Positions 31,491 through 46,400 of a stretch of DNA of 64,000 bases are shown piece by piece. The notes under the pieces are model-generated. The model searched no databases. It was not told the DNA's origin and saw only the letters and a program-made list of their open reading frames with translations. This DNA is from Cydia pomonella (Eukaryota > Arthropoda > Insecta > Lepidoptera > Tortricidae). Where the stretch lies: NCBI RefSeq assembly GCF_033807575.1, contig NC_084729.1:2232001-2296000 (forward strand). The letters run 5' to 3'. Numbering within the stretch: the stretch's first letter is position 1; each line of letters begins with the position of its first letter. A program made the position numbers and the translations under genes.

Positions 31491-34400
31491 GTAAGTTTTT
31501 GATTAAGATATGGAACTAATACTCCTATTACTTAGCTGAATAGCATTCAAATCCAGCCTTGTACAAAATTCCAACTCGCTCCAGCTCAAATACCGTGTAA
31601 TTATTACTTTCTTTATACTTTAAAGTCATGTAGTAACTATGGGACACTAATATTTACATATATTATAATATGTTTAAATTTGCAGCTATGTGATGTGCCC
31701 CAAGTTTGTCCAAACATTTGTTGGGAGTGTGAGGCTCTGTTACGGAAAGTGATTTCTTTCAAGGAACAAGTTATGGACTCCTACAGAATTCTCCAAACTT
31801 ATACTTATGAGGTAATGATAATGCAAACTCAAACATTTATTTGGCAAATATGCTCTGCAATTACGTGCTCAGGCGAGGAAATTACCTCGCGCATATGTTC
31901 GCTCTGTGTAAACCCGCCTAATAACTGACACTTACCTCAGTACTAAAAGTATTAACCACTCAATATTCGCAGAACCTGTTTGAATGCCTGCTAACAGACA
32001 TAAGCCGCCCGCCGCGTCTGCTAGTCCGAGTCAACAGCCCTGTCAACATCACCCCAGACTCGGAGGACAAGCCCAATGTACAGAAGGACATGCAGTTCAC
32101 CGTGTATGTTAAAGATGAGGTGAAGATTGACTGGGATGATGATAGAGGTATTTTACTATTGAACTACATCTATATATGAAGTACTTTTGAACAGAGAAAA
32201 ATGGGAAGAGACGTTAAAAGACAAGGTCTTTAGATGCACGACAGCTGCAGGCTGGAGTGCATTAAAGACTCGAGTTTGCAATATTCTTATCCCTGGAGTT
32301 AAACACAATGTTTTTCATCACACTTGTGAAGAAAAAAACTACATTTTAAGCATAATCATTCTTAAATATGGTGACATTTCAAACATTCGTAGGTACAGAC
32401 CTATCCGGCATTAGGCGGGTCCACACAGCGAGCTATGCGTGAGGCAATTACTACAGAATCTCAAACCCAGGACAAAATGGCTAAGCCTAGTTTCGATGTC
32501 AAGACAGCTATCGCCTTGTTGCCCCGTCACGAGGGGCTATTAAACAATTGATAGAAGGCATTCTAATGTACAGTTCTATTATTAACAGCGAGACACAACA
32601 GGTTCTAATAGAGTACGTACTAAAAACAAGACTTTATCTACAGCTACTTTTCTTTTTGTTTTCTCACACATTCCGTAGTTATTCACACGCACATATTCAT
32701 ACATACATACACACATACCCTCACATAAATACTTTCACTTACATACAACATACTGAGACCTTTTTAACTGTCTTTGTACTTAGTTAGATAGTTAGTCATA
32801 TAATAAAAAAATCTTATATATAATTTAGCCTTAACAATAATATATTCTGTTAAAATAAGAACCGCACCATTTCGATACTTCTCTGAGATTCCCACGTTAC
32901 AGGCTGAGCCTAGTGTGGGGATCAATGCACTACATCTCTTGTAATTGTAATGCCAAATTCTTGAAATAAATAAATTCTTTAATCTAGCGCTAAGTTAAAT
33001 TAAAAACGTCGTACAGTAGTTTGTGGAGACCGGTCTGTTTAAGCTTACACGGGCTACATATTATAAGTATGTAACTTTACTTTTGAGTGGCATTAACGTG
33101 AGACACTTCATTCGGTTCTTGTCTGATTTAATTTTTTGTCTTTTAATTATTTACTTATATAAGAATTCAAGCCTTGGAGACCCTCTACATCTCTAAAGAT
33201 AATTTAATATCTTTTTTTATATTTTATCTGTGACACTTAGAGACTTATACATGTCTAAAGAATTTTAGTATTTGTTGGTTTTATTTTTTTATCATAGTTT
33301 TTTTTTGTGTAATTTGACATTTAGAGACAGTATACATCTCTAATAAAGTATTTATTATTTCATCGATTCCATATTTGTAATTGGCCTGTGGCCTATTTGC
33401 TGAATAAATGTTTGATATTTGATGTAGCGTACAATCTCTCATAGCAGATATGCGTACATTCTTACTACCCAAAAAATCGTCAGAATCGATTCAGGCTCAG
33501 CTATACAGAGCTAGGCAAGGTAGGAGATCAATAGAGGCATTCGGAGCTGAGATCAAGGATCTTTTTGTCACTCTGACCATATCTCAGGCCGACGGCAACG
33601 GCAGTAGGTACGAAGTACTTTGTCCATTAAACGAAAAATCAGCTATCAAGCGTATGCTCGCTCTGTGTGGACCCTATTTAGCCACGAAGCAAAATAACAC
33701 TATGTGACAAAGACCAAAAGTTGGGGAATCATTAGGCCTACAACATGAATACACTGGATTACACAGAAACGGATTGGTTTATGAGAAAACAAAATCCCCC
33801 TAATGCCGTGCCACTGGATGGTGGCGCCCTCTTAAGATATACTTCAAGCCCTATGTCAATTTTCTCAACCAAAAGTTGTATATGTCAGTCTCCCACATTG
33901 CCATTACCTGTATTTCTAGATGACCTAGACATAACGCCAGCTGAACTAGAGGACCCAGTGGTGGACGAACCAGAGAACATCAAGACATTGAAGACTGAGA
34001 CCGGGAAGAAACGGAAGAAGAAAGTGAAGAAAACTAGTTTGAAGAAAAAAACTAAGGTGAGTGTTTGTCTACTTAAGGCCCCGTAGGTTCGTTTTCGTTT
34101 CTCACTCTCACTCATCGTAAATGCGAGCGAATTCGGGACCGCGGATATACGGAATTTTAATTTGTTGTAAGTTTAAAAAAAGGAAAAATATTGGTTGGGT
34201 TTTTTTTTATGATACACGAGGCAAACGAGCAGACGGATCACCTGATGGTAAGCGATTACCGCCGCCCATGGACACCTGCAACACCAGAGGGGTTGTAAGC
34301 GCGTTGCCGGCCTTTAAAATGGGAGTACGCTCTTTTCTTGAAGGTTCGCTCTGAAATAAAATTGTGCATTTTTTGGGAGCAATTTTCATATTTTTAGCTT

Positions 34401-37400
34401 TTGTGCATAAATTGTTACCTACTAATTTTCAAAGTGGGTTTTAGACCTATGTAGGTGTTTTTTTTTCCGGAGGATTTAACAACCGATGTCGCCTTAAGGA
34501 GCTTCCCCCTCTGTCGCAAACCTCGGCTAATGGTCATATGTATTGTATGGTGACGTTTATCTGACATGACTATTTGTACGTTACGTACAAATAGCCATAC
34601 ATTTGACGTGCCCCTCCCCCGCAAAAATCGGCAGACTGTTTGGTACATAAAATAACAAAGCATCTCCAGTTGAATCCTGCAAGTTTTATTCTAGCCAAAA
34701 AATCAGGATTCGATTCGCTGAAGTCCGTAGAAAAAATCCTCAAGATTGCTAATTAATTTTTTGGCAACCTTATTGTTATCTTTAATCAGAAATCAGAAAT
34801 CGTTTATTGCGAGCCATGGTACATAGTTATTACATTTAAATTATAGAAACACATGGCACCCTGAAAAGGGTATTGCAAGTATTCTTATAGCTAGCTAGGA
34901 CTAAAGTTATTAAATATAGTAGTACCCTTTAACTTTATCTACCTGCCATAAGCCAATAAATAATCCAAAACCTCTCTTTCAGAGCCATAAACAAAAATCC
35001 GACGGCAAGATAATAACCATAGAGCTATCCTACGAAGAAATGTTAGCGGAGCGCGAGAAAGAGGCGACCAGAGACAACTATCTGAAGGCCCAGTACAAAT
35101 GTACTACATGTATTATAGGATATAATTATATCAAGTCATATGAGGCACATATGACTAATAAGCATTCTTCTGTGAGTACATATATTAATTTTCCTCACTC
35201 TAGGGAGTGACGAAAGTAGGACTTTCCTCACTTCAGGGAGTGAGACAAAGTAGCTTGTTAATTTAGTGAAGGCCATGAATACAGGAATAAAAACTTTACT
35301 TGACGTTAAAAAAAATAACCTTTTATATGTTCTCACTACTGAGGTGAAAAGTTGTATGTGTCACACGAGAGCATAGTTATTTTACATCTCGTGTTTTTGA
35401 GTCCCTCGCTATGCTTTTTTCTTTTTTTATATACCACGACGGTGGCAAACAAGCATACGGCCCGCCTGATGGTAAGCAGTCACCGTAGCCTATGGACGCC
35501 TGCAACACCAGAGGCATTACATGCGCGTTGCCGACCCTTTAAAAACCTGTACACTCCCTGCTCAAGACTCTAATTCGTTTCGCTCGTGATTCAATTATAG
35601 AATCTTTCTCTTACTCGGGACTGAAAATCGACACTCGCAAGAAAAACTAACTTTGCTCTCTTGTTGCACAAATAACTATTTTTAAGCACAGATCCCAAAG
35701 GACCAAATGTTCGCACCTGGCTGTTGTAAATCCGCACTTAAACCAAAGAGAATTTGAAATAGAGGTGAATTGTCAAAGTAAACTTTGTAGCCACAGTAAA
35801 TTTGCTTCCAACTTTCGACAAAAGATTAAGAGCGCTCACACAAGAAAAGTCGAAATAATGTAAAATGGATATTATTCCTCGATGAAATTCAGGACTTTAC
35901 GCTCATTATTAGAAACAAAGAGTACTTGTTCCAGTAAGAGCGTCCTCTTATCTTTAGGAATACGATGTTAAATATTAGAAAAAACCGGCCAAGTGCGAGT
36001 CGGACTCGCACAGGAAGGGTTCCGTACCATTATCTATAAAAACGGTCACCCATCCAAGCACTGACCCCGCCCGACGTTGCTTAACTTCGGTGATTGGATC
36101 AGAACCTCGAGATTGGAAAGATATATTTATTTTATTCTGTTTTTTGTATTTGTTGTTATAGCGGCAACAGAAATGCATAATCTGTAGAAATTTCAACTTT
36201 CTAACTATCACGGTTCATGAGTTACAGCCTGGTGACAGACGGACGGACAGCGGAGTCTCAGTAATAGTGTCCCGTTTGACCCTTTGGGTACGGAACCATA
36301 AAAAGGACTTACTTAATTAGTAATGATTATTTTTCCGATGGTCGTTTACGAAAAAAATGCGTGAAGCACTGAATTGTGAGCTCTTTTTTGTAAATTTTGA
36401 GAAGTTTACTCTGCTAAAGGTATTTTATATTACTAATACCCTGTACTTTGGGAATACGGTTTGATATTTTTCCTACATGCCTTAGAGAAAGAGAAAATCA
36501 AAGTGAAATGAATTCGATATTCTCTTCGTTGCCAGTGTAAATTCCTACGAAAATCTACTATACAGAGCGTCCCAAGACTATGGGGCATCAATAGAAAGTA
36601 CCTTAAATATAAGACATAGGATATTTTGCTAAAAGGAGACTTTATTTTATTTTCAAAACTGAGTAATACCGCATTCAAAGATTTAAAAAAAAAATAAGTT
36701 ACTTTGTCTGGAAATTGAACCGACTCAAATGTGAAAAAAAAACATCCTGTATTTTTATGATGCCAATCGAAAGAATGCATAAAAAATAAGTCATCTCAGA
36801 AATATGATATCGCAAAAGAAATGAATAGAGTAATTTTTTTTATTAAAATTTCAATATTCGGTTTAGTTCCCAGAAATAGTAAGCAATTTCCAATTTTTTT
36901 TAGAAATTCTTTGAATGCAATATTACTTACTTTTAAAAATAAAATAAAGTCTTCTTTCAGCAAAATATCCTATCTACGATATTTAAGGTACTTTCCCTTG
37001 ATGTCCCATAGTCTTGGGACGCCCTGTATATCGAAGTCATATTTAATATCCCTAAATCTACATTTATAGCTGTCTGTATTCTGTTTAAAAAATATGCCAT
37101 ACGATTAAATAAATAAATATTTAATATGTAGAAGCGGTCGTTCAGAATCCTCTTATTTTTCGGCTTTGAATCTTTTCATATTAAGTAACCTGAAATGTCC
37201 TGTTTTTCAGTACTTGGGCGAATACAGCTGTCCGATATGTAAAACCGTCATTTCATCCGTGGACTCTTTCACCGCGCACTACAAAAGACACATGCGAAGG
37301 TAATTTCATTTTCATCACACTTGCTCGAAAAAGATCTTATTTCATGCAGGTGTACTGAAAGACAAAGGGCTATTTTGTTCCCGCGGGAGTTATGGATTGT

Positions 37401-40400
37401 GAAAAAACCAAGTAGCATTACTTTTAAAATACTGACATTTATAATTTAATATTTTTGTTTAAATTTAAAATTATTTAATTTGATTAATTTTACAGTTTAA
37501 AATATTTTTACATAATTTTCAATCGTGGCTGAATGCCGAATAGGTCTGTGCCTTCGATGCTTAACCTATCAAGAAATTACAAAATGGCGGACGAATGTTT
37601 GATATGTCACCGTGTTTAAGAATTATTTCGCATAAAATTTAGTTTTTTCTTCGCAAGTCTGATGAAAAACATTGTGTGTAACTCCGGGGGTAAGAATATT
37701 GCAAACTCGGGTCTTTATTTCCCTCCAGCCTGCCTCGTTTCCAAAATTTCACTTACTATTTGCGGCCGGCTGTGTAATCTGTTTCAATGGAATTTCAACC
37801 TTTGTTGAAACTAACAAAGTAGCATTTCGTTCGTCACATAAAGTTTTCGAACAAACAAAATTCAACCCAATTAATCATATAAATGTCTGGTTGACGTAAC
37901 TGGTGACCGAAGAGCTGGCGGTTTCCTCGCACAACGTATCAGTATTGCGATACAACGAGGAAATGCCGCCAGCATCCTTGGTACAATGCCTCAAGGGCCT
38001 ATTTTAGATATAAGCTAGTTATAGTAATCATCTGTATATATCCATTATGTATGTCGTTATTATCAATAAATATTTTTTTAATCATAAATGCGATTAGATT
38101 TAAACTCCCTTAGATATTATTTTGTATGGAGATAAATGAATCCCCAATCCTTATATCAAATTCCAATAAAAAATTAATTAGCGCGATGTAGAAATCGCCG
38201 CTATTGGTACAGCGCCATCTAGCGTGATATTTGGTAAACTTCTCAAATCAAAACCTTGACTTATTTAATCAAAGTTAAAATTACATTTTGGAATAAGGGC
38301 CTCTGGGACTCGGGAAGATATTTACAAGCTTTTATTTACTTTCACCTGTCGCGTTGTCTGACTGTAATCAAATCTTGCAAGTTAAAGGGTATGGCCCTAT
38401 TGGGAGCGTGCACGACTGTCACGCAACCTAGTGTCCGCAAGTCTAGGGGAAACCGTCAATTCACTCACATCTTATGAAACTACTCCAAAACTAAAAACTA
38501 CTGAACGGATTTTCATACTACTTTCATCTATCAATAGAGTGATTCTTGAGGAAGGCTTAAGTATATAACTTGTTAAGGTTTTGTGTAAATTGTTTGAAAT
38601 ATAACGATGTTGTCGGAAAAAATCAAGCTGGCTAGGAGCTTTAATCGAAAACGCTGCCTAATCCGTTTGAGCTATAACAACACAATGTATGGTGGGGTTG
38701 TTTCTCATTCATAGGTCTACAAAAAAGTTTGCGATGTTAAATGTCTATCTTTTAAGGATAACTTACTATATCCATTCTTAACTTCTAGAAAAAGATCACG
38801 TAATATGTGGCATTTGCAAAGCTATTTACATGGATACATTATTAACAATTATCAAAATAAATACGTTAGTTATATTAAGCATTTCATACAGATTACAATG
38901 ATCCCTTACACCATTCAATTTAAATGAATATTTCAGGAGTAATTGTAAATCAAAGTTTCATTTCGAGCCATATAATTGTACGAAATGTTAAAGACGCTAT
39001 CCGCAGTTAGTTCAAATTTTTACCACCTTATGCGCTGGGATAGCTTTACTTACCCCCACCATGCACTTCGCACGGTCCCAATAAGGATGGCGAAACTGCC
39101 TTTGACGAGAAAATGGTTTTCCTTTTGCTGGGATAATTGGCTTTATATACGTTTTAATTTCACCAAATATTAGCCCCAAAAAGCCGGTCGGGCGGCGTGC
39201 TCTTATCACCGCTTTTTTAGGGTTCCGTAGCCAAATGGCAAAAAACGGAACCCTTATAGATTCGTCATGTCCGTCTGTCTGTCCGATTTTTTCGTTTAAT
39301 TTAATAGTTATATTATTTTTGTCTTATATTATTGTTTGTGTGTATTTTGGTTTTTTGACGACCGATCTGGTCTAGTGGGTAGTGACCCTGCCTATGAAGC
39401 CGATGGTCCTGGGTTCGAATCCCGGCAAGGGCATTTATTTGTGTGATAAACCCAGATATTTGTTCCTGAGTCATGGATGTTTTCTATCTATTTAAGTATT
39501 TGTATATTATGTATATCGTTGTCTGAGTACCCACAACACAAGCCTTCTGGAGCTTACCGTGAGACTTAGTCAATTTGTGTAAGAATGTCCCTATAATATT
39601 TATTTATTTATTTATTGTCTTGCCTTCAGGTACGAATGCAGTATATGTCACAAACGCACATTAGACATGAAAGTGATGCAGCAACACTATTACTCCACAC
39701 ATGAAATATCTCTCAAGCAATACAAATGCAATCTCTGCGGGAAAATATCCAAGTAAGTTACATGGTCGACCGAGCGAAGTGAGGTCTTTAGTCAACGAGG
39801 TGCACTATTCATATTTGTATTATCCATGTTCTTGAGACGAGAAACGTCATCTCGGCCACGAACATGAATAGTATAAATATGAATTTTAACAACATATTGG
39901 TGGTAACTACTGGGGAAAAAAATCCCACCTTTTACCAAACTACTGGAAAAAAAATCCCAATAGATACCACCAAACCGAGTTGGTTGGGGGATTTTTTTTC
40001 CCAGTAGTTACCAGTGGTAAAACATGGGGAAAAATCCCAGCTTGGTAATAACTAGTGGGAATAACTCCTTCGTTTTACAAGCTTTTATTTAACTTGCCCT
40101 GTTAGTATGTATGGGACAAATCTTGCAAGTTAAATTTAACCCACTTCCCGGTTTCCGATGAAGCTGAAAATTTGCATTCATATGTAAGTCGGGTGACAAT
40201 GCAATATTATGTTACCATCAAGCTGATCTGATGATGGAGACAGGAGGTGGTCATAGGAACTCTGTGATAAAACAACGCAACCTGATTGTGTTTGGGGTTT
40301 TTAGAATTGTCTCGATGAGTATTAGTTGCCTGTGGAAAAAAAGTACAGTCAGCGATAAAAGCTTGTACCAAAAAAAAACTTATTTTAACATTAGAAAGAA

Positions 40401-43400
40401 AGTAACCGATCTTGACGTATTTTTTTATTAAAAAAATTTTTTTTTTGGAAAATATGTCCCTACAAATATGTAACAATTATAAATCATTTAAGATCATTGA
40501 CATAATTACAATATTTTGCTTTCATAAGTAATAATTAATTTTTAAATAGCGTTATTCAATAATAATGACACTTCAAGATTGTTCACCTTTTTTTTAATCT
40601 GATTTTTATTGAGGCTTTGGACACTCTAGGTGAACATGTCAGCCTCATGGATTCATATAGTTCCCTACGCAAGGGAGAGATCAATAAAGTGGTACACGCT
40701 GATGGCTATGTCTGATAAAGGTTTATCTAATGCTAAATAAATCCAAAGATAATTTGACATAGAGATGGATTGTCAAAGAAAACTTTGTAGCCACAGTAAA
40801 TTTACTGCCATCTTTCGACACATGATTAAAACTTTAGAACGCCATTTGACTTTGATCCTTATTCTTTCACTGATATGTGTTAAATTTGTTAAATGTCAAA
40901 AAGTGGCGCCATCTAATAGATCAATGGCCAAAGGTAATGCGGCATCGTTTCGAGCGATGGCGCCACAACCTTTAACCGATGCCCGGTAAGATGGCGCCAC
41001 TTTTTGGTATTTAAAACAAAAAAAAAACAAAAGGGTACTTATTGTTGATTGTCAATAAGGTGCTAATTTCATATAGCTTCAATTTGAAATCATCCTTATC
41101 GAAATTTGGTACTTTTTGGTTGAAAACGTCACATATGTGTATATAGTTCCATAGATTCTCACCGGTACCACAAGGACACACACAAGGCGCGGGTGCAGTG
41201 CCCTGAATGCGACAAAAACTTCAGCCACAGAGCCGGCCTCATGAACCATAGACTGTGAGTAGACTTACGTATATCGGAACGGACGAGTTGCTCAAACATA
41301 TCTCAACATGCAAACATCGTGATAATTGAGGTCTTTTTCAGATATTTCTGAATGCACAAATACAATATGATGGCGACTGTACCTAACCTTGTAATGCTAG
41401 AACATTTCAATAGTTTTATTCCTAAATTATGTCAATGGAACTGTGCTTTATTTTATTTAAACTAAAAAAATAATTGGATACTTGACACAAATATCAAATA
41501 TCAAACATTTATTCAGCAAATAGGCCACAGGGGCACTTTTACATGTCCATTTTTACAAACAATAAAAAAAAAAAAAAAAAACAATTACAAATATCGAATC
41601 TATGAAATAATAAACACATGTTGAATATTATAACAAAATTTAGTTAAGTGGATAGAAAATGAGCCATCCATTATAAAAAAGTGAGATTATAAAAAAATAC
41701 AAGGCTCCGAAATCTCAAAAAAAAATTGTATTGTATTGTATTTTTTTGTCTTTCAAAAATAGAAAAGAAAATGGTACCATTCAATTCCTTACATTTTATT
41801 GAAAAATAAATTGTATGACAACTATACACATAAACGCAATATTTCAGGGTCAATTTCCTTGATCTTCCATACATACAGTTATTTAAAGCATCCCGAGTCG
41901 ACATATTATCTTTAAGTCAAAGTAGTTATAAGAATTATTTGTATAAAAATGCTATAGTATAAAAACGCTAGCTGCATGTAAACGAAGTACTAAATTTAAC
42001 GATAAGTATGTTATATTACATTATACTTTAGGTCTTAATTGATTGATTAGTATTAACGCATGTTGTGTTTACCTATTATTGGATAGACACTTATTCATGT
42101 ATTTTTGGGTTTTTATCTGTATTTTTTGTAGTGTTGTATCTGTTGGTAAACCTTAAATAAATAAAATAAAAATAAAAATAAATACATTTAGGACAGACTT
42201 ATATGATAACCTTATCATTTTGTTAGAGGCGTTTCAATCGTCGAGTGCGAGCGTCAGACTTTAACTCTCATTTCTGACCTTTGTGTTGCTTAAATGCCAC
42301 GAGTTCTATATAGACATTTGATCCTCAGGAAAATCAAGATCGTTTGACATTATTTACAAAAAACAGTCAAGTAGCCAATTTAGATAATACACAGCCAAAA
42401 CAGTTTTCCCTTATGATTATGACTAATAGTATTTGTGATTGCTCAGACAAGACTTAATTTATTAGGTTACTACAACACCAATATATTGTATGTTATATAC
42501 ATCACAGAGAGAAAATTATATTAGAAGACACGTATATTTAATTGAACACTTTTTTTGGCTCAGGAACGCTTCGGCCCCAGTTTCATTTCGTCATCTCCAT
42601 AAATCGTCCGCAGTGTTATATCGTCACCCTACAATTCCTAATTCGTAACCTTCCTAACTCGTCCACTTTCTTATATCGTCAATACCCCATTTTGTCTAAA
42701 TTCCTATTTTGACCATAGTGCCAACTCGTCCAATATCTGATATCGTCAATATACCATTTTTGTCTACGTTCCTATTTCGACCAAAGTGTTTTATTTTATG
42801 TTTTATTTTCACACTTTCATTTTGACTTCGAAAAAAATATTTGACTGACTTTGACGACTCCGTCGATTCTAAAACCATAGCGAGCATCCAAAAGTCCCAA
42901 GCCTAACTATTACTATGCTATGTAGTTGACGAGTTGGCACTGTGGTCTAAATAGGAATGTTGACGAGTAAGCACTATGGACGAATTAGGAGTGTTGACGA
43001 ATCGGCACTGTAGTCTAATTAGGAATATAACCAAGTTACTACAGTGGCCCACGTAAGAAAGCGGGCGAGATAAGAAAGTGACGATATAGGAATGCTGGCG
43101 AATCGGAACAGTAGACCAAATGCGAATGAGAACTACTTAAGAAGTTGACGAAATGAAACTGAGGCCGAAGCGGTCCTGAGCCCTTTTTTTTTACTTTTTT
43201 ATTTAGTTTTTTTTATCGCAGAAGCAAACTGTTAGAGAGACATGTGGTTTATATCATGATCTATGAATTTTTTATTATAATTTTTACAAGCTCCGACTAG
43301 GAACCTATTTCTTGCAAACGCTGTACGGAGTAATTCCACGAGACTGTAACGTCAGTTACCAATTCTTTCGTGTGTTCTTACAATAATTAAGCAAATTTAA

Positions 43401-46400
43401 GTGTCTGTATGTCTGGCGTAGCCCTACAGGTAGATATCTGGATATTTAAATTTACTTAATTAATGTCAGAACACACGAAAGAATTGGTAACTGACGTTAC
43501 AGTCCCGCGGGACTTACCCTACGTCACAATGGAGTAGCAGACAAGTTTACAGAACGAGTGCGCCGATTCGGACATCTATATGATATTTTGGGGAGCAGAT
43601 TAGAAGTATCAGTCAAGCCATTTAAAATTTTGTATAGAAATATTTGATCACTGATTTCACGACGCCTATAAAGAGCGAAGAGAGTTCTATATGCGTGCTG
43701 TCATAATTCCAAAATTTGTATTTCAACTTTTTTTTTTCCGAATCTTATCAATTGTCTCATGTACATTAAAATGAGGACACCGGACTGTGCTAGCGTATTC
43801 TAAATTTGATCGGACATATTATGCATTGACGAAATAAAAATCAACATTTGATATGCCTTAGACGATATTTTGTTTCCCAAATCCTTAACTTCAGTAACAA
43901 TTTTTGACGACCGGTTTGGCCTAGTGGGTAGTGACCCTGCCTATGAAGCTGATGGTCCCGGGTTCAAATCCTGGTAAGGGCATGTATTCGTGTGATGAGC
44001 ATGGATATTTGTTCCTGAGAATATTATATATATCGTTGTCTAAGTACCCTCAACACAAGCCTTATTGAGCTTACTGTGGGACTTAGTCAATTTGTGTAAT
44101 AATGTCCTATAATATTTATTTATTTATTTAATTTTAAAAGGTTTGTTATCAAGACGGTAATTATAAGCTATAGGATTGCACTTACGAGAGAATGAGATGG
44201 AACAGCATTTTTCTATATTTACAAAAAAAACAACAACACACAGTGAAACAGTTTATTTGTGGAACAATACAAACCCTATACCAGGAGGTCCTTATTTCGT
44301 CTAAGTTATGTTTTTCTACGGGGCATCCGTAGTCCCGCAGCGATTAAAGTAAAATCTACCACTAAAAAATCAATGTCATTTTTTCAGAATTTTTGAATTC
44401 ATTTTAGGGGTCGCTAGCGCACTTTGAAAATTTGGACCCTACGAATAAAACCAATAGACTACATTTTTTTTTATTTGCAAATTTGAGAAAAGCACTATAG
44501 GGACCGTGCGCGTTGGAGGGTCTGCCATCTTGTGGCCTGAATCGGAACCATAAACATATACATGTACACGTCACGTGTTTTCTTGTGCATAGTAGGCTCT
44601 GCCATCTTGTGGGCTACATCGGAACAATAAACATCACAATTACGCCTCTAGTTCATGCACGCTCCCTATACAAATCTCGGCGAGAAACGGGGTTGCCGGC
44701 CACGTATCCCCATCCGCCTCGCTACGCTCGGCTGTCTATAGTAATGTACTATTACAGTACATATGTTGTTACTTTACCGCACTAGTGCGAAAATTAGCAT
44801 ATTACGTTACTATGTCGAACATTTAAAGGGCCCCATATTAAGGGCTGCAAAACGTTGTACGATACATGTGCGAGTAAGTAATTAGCAATTCGTGTCGATT
44901 TAAAACACTCCCTTCGGTCGTGTTTTAATTTATCGCCACTCGTTTCGAATTTCCTATTTTTCGCACTTGTATCGTAATGTACTATTAGTTTAAGGCAGAT
45001 CTTTATTTTGTCGCGTTTTAGCAATTTTCGACCGTGCCGAGTTATCAACCTTAAGTTCATTTTTCAGTGCAGTGCACGAGCTACAGAACGCGTTTCCTTG
45101 CACAGTGTGTGAAAAAGTGTTCAGGTGGAAGGCCAGTTTGAAACGACATATGGAGAAACATCACGTTAAGGTAACACAATACTTTCTTTACAGTACATAT
45201 GGTGCGACTTTCTCGCACTAGTGCGGGAATAAGCACTTTCCGTGCCTATGACGAAAGTTTAAATGGCCATATGTAATGTAAAGCGTTGTACAAAACACTG
45301 CGACGCTACAAACCGTTCAGCCGTTTGGGTTGCAGGGCGTGCCAAAGACATGGACATACATACATTACGCTAGAAAAACACCACCCTTCTTCTGACGCAG
45401 TCGGGTAAAAATAAAGAAAATTATAAGTGTTTATTTATATGACGACAGATCTGGCCTACTGGGTAGTACCTTGCCTATGAAGCCGATGGTCCCGGGTTCA
45501 AATCCTGGTAAGGGCATTTATTCGTGTGATGAGCACGGATATTTGTTCCTGAGTCATGGGTGTTTTCTATGTATTTAAGTATTTATATATTATATATATC
45601 GTTGTCTGAGTACCCACAACACAAGCCTTAGCTATTTGTGTAATAATGTCCTATAATATTTATTGTTTTATTGACAAATTGCATTCAATTTATAAGTGAT
45701 ATCTTCAGTTTGTGTAGATGATTGATAGTAAATTTATTCAGTATCATTTCGGTCCCACATAATGGTTCAATTCGGAACTTTGCGGAGTGGAAACTCACAT
45801 TGGATTAGTACATTACGATACAAGTGCGAAAAATAGGAAATTTGAAATGAGTGGCGATAAATTAAAACACGACCGAAGGGAGTGTTTTAAATCGACACGA
45901 GTTGCGAATTACCTATTCGCACATGTATCGTACAACGTTTTACAGTACATATGGCCCTTTAAATGTTCGACACAGTAACGTAATTTTCGCACTAGTGCTA
46001 TAAAGTAGCACCATATGTACTGTAAATTAAATTATGGTCCCGGGACCGGGGACTCATAGGTTTATTTTGCCACTTTCCCGAATAAAGATTGAGGGAGGCG
46101 ATGGCTGAGATACGCGTCATACTCGTGAACGGGTGCTGTTTGTAGAGACTGGTCTGTTTAAGCTGACTTTATTTTTGCGTATAATTACATTCACCTCATT
46201 CGATTCTCGTATGATTCTTTTATCCTAAGGGCTCATTTAGACGGCGCGCGAACTCGCATGCGATTTTAGTTACATTGCGGACTATTGAGGTTACATCCAA
46301 TTCAGTCGACCGATCAAATACCGCAATGTAACGAAACTCGCATGTGAGTTCTCGCACCGTCTAAATGAGCCCTTATGAACGTTTTAATTATAATGAATTT

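Noticed and set aside
33450..33707. Candidate gene B exon with an acceptor at TCATAGCAG
   Set aside because: It reads as gypsy gag, and the next true exon (33920) joins exon 3 in phase without it.
41157..41163. Alternative acceptor CCATAG for gene B exon 8
   Set aside because: It shifts the frame and destroys the His half of finger 4; GTATATAG at 41146 preserves it.
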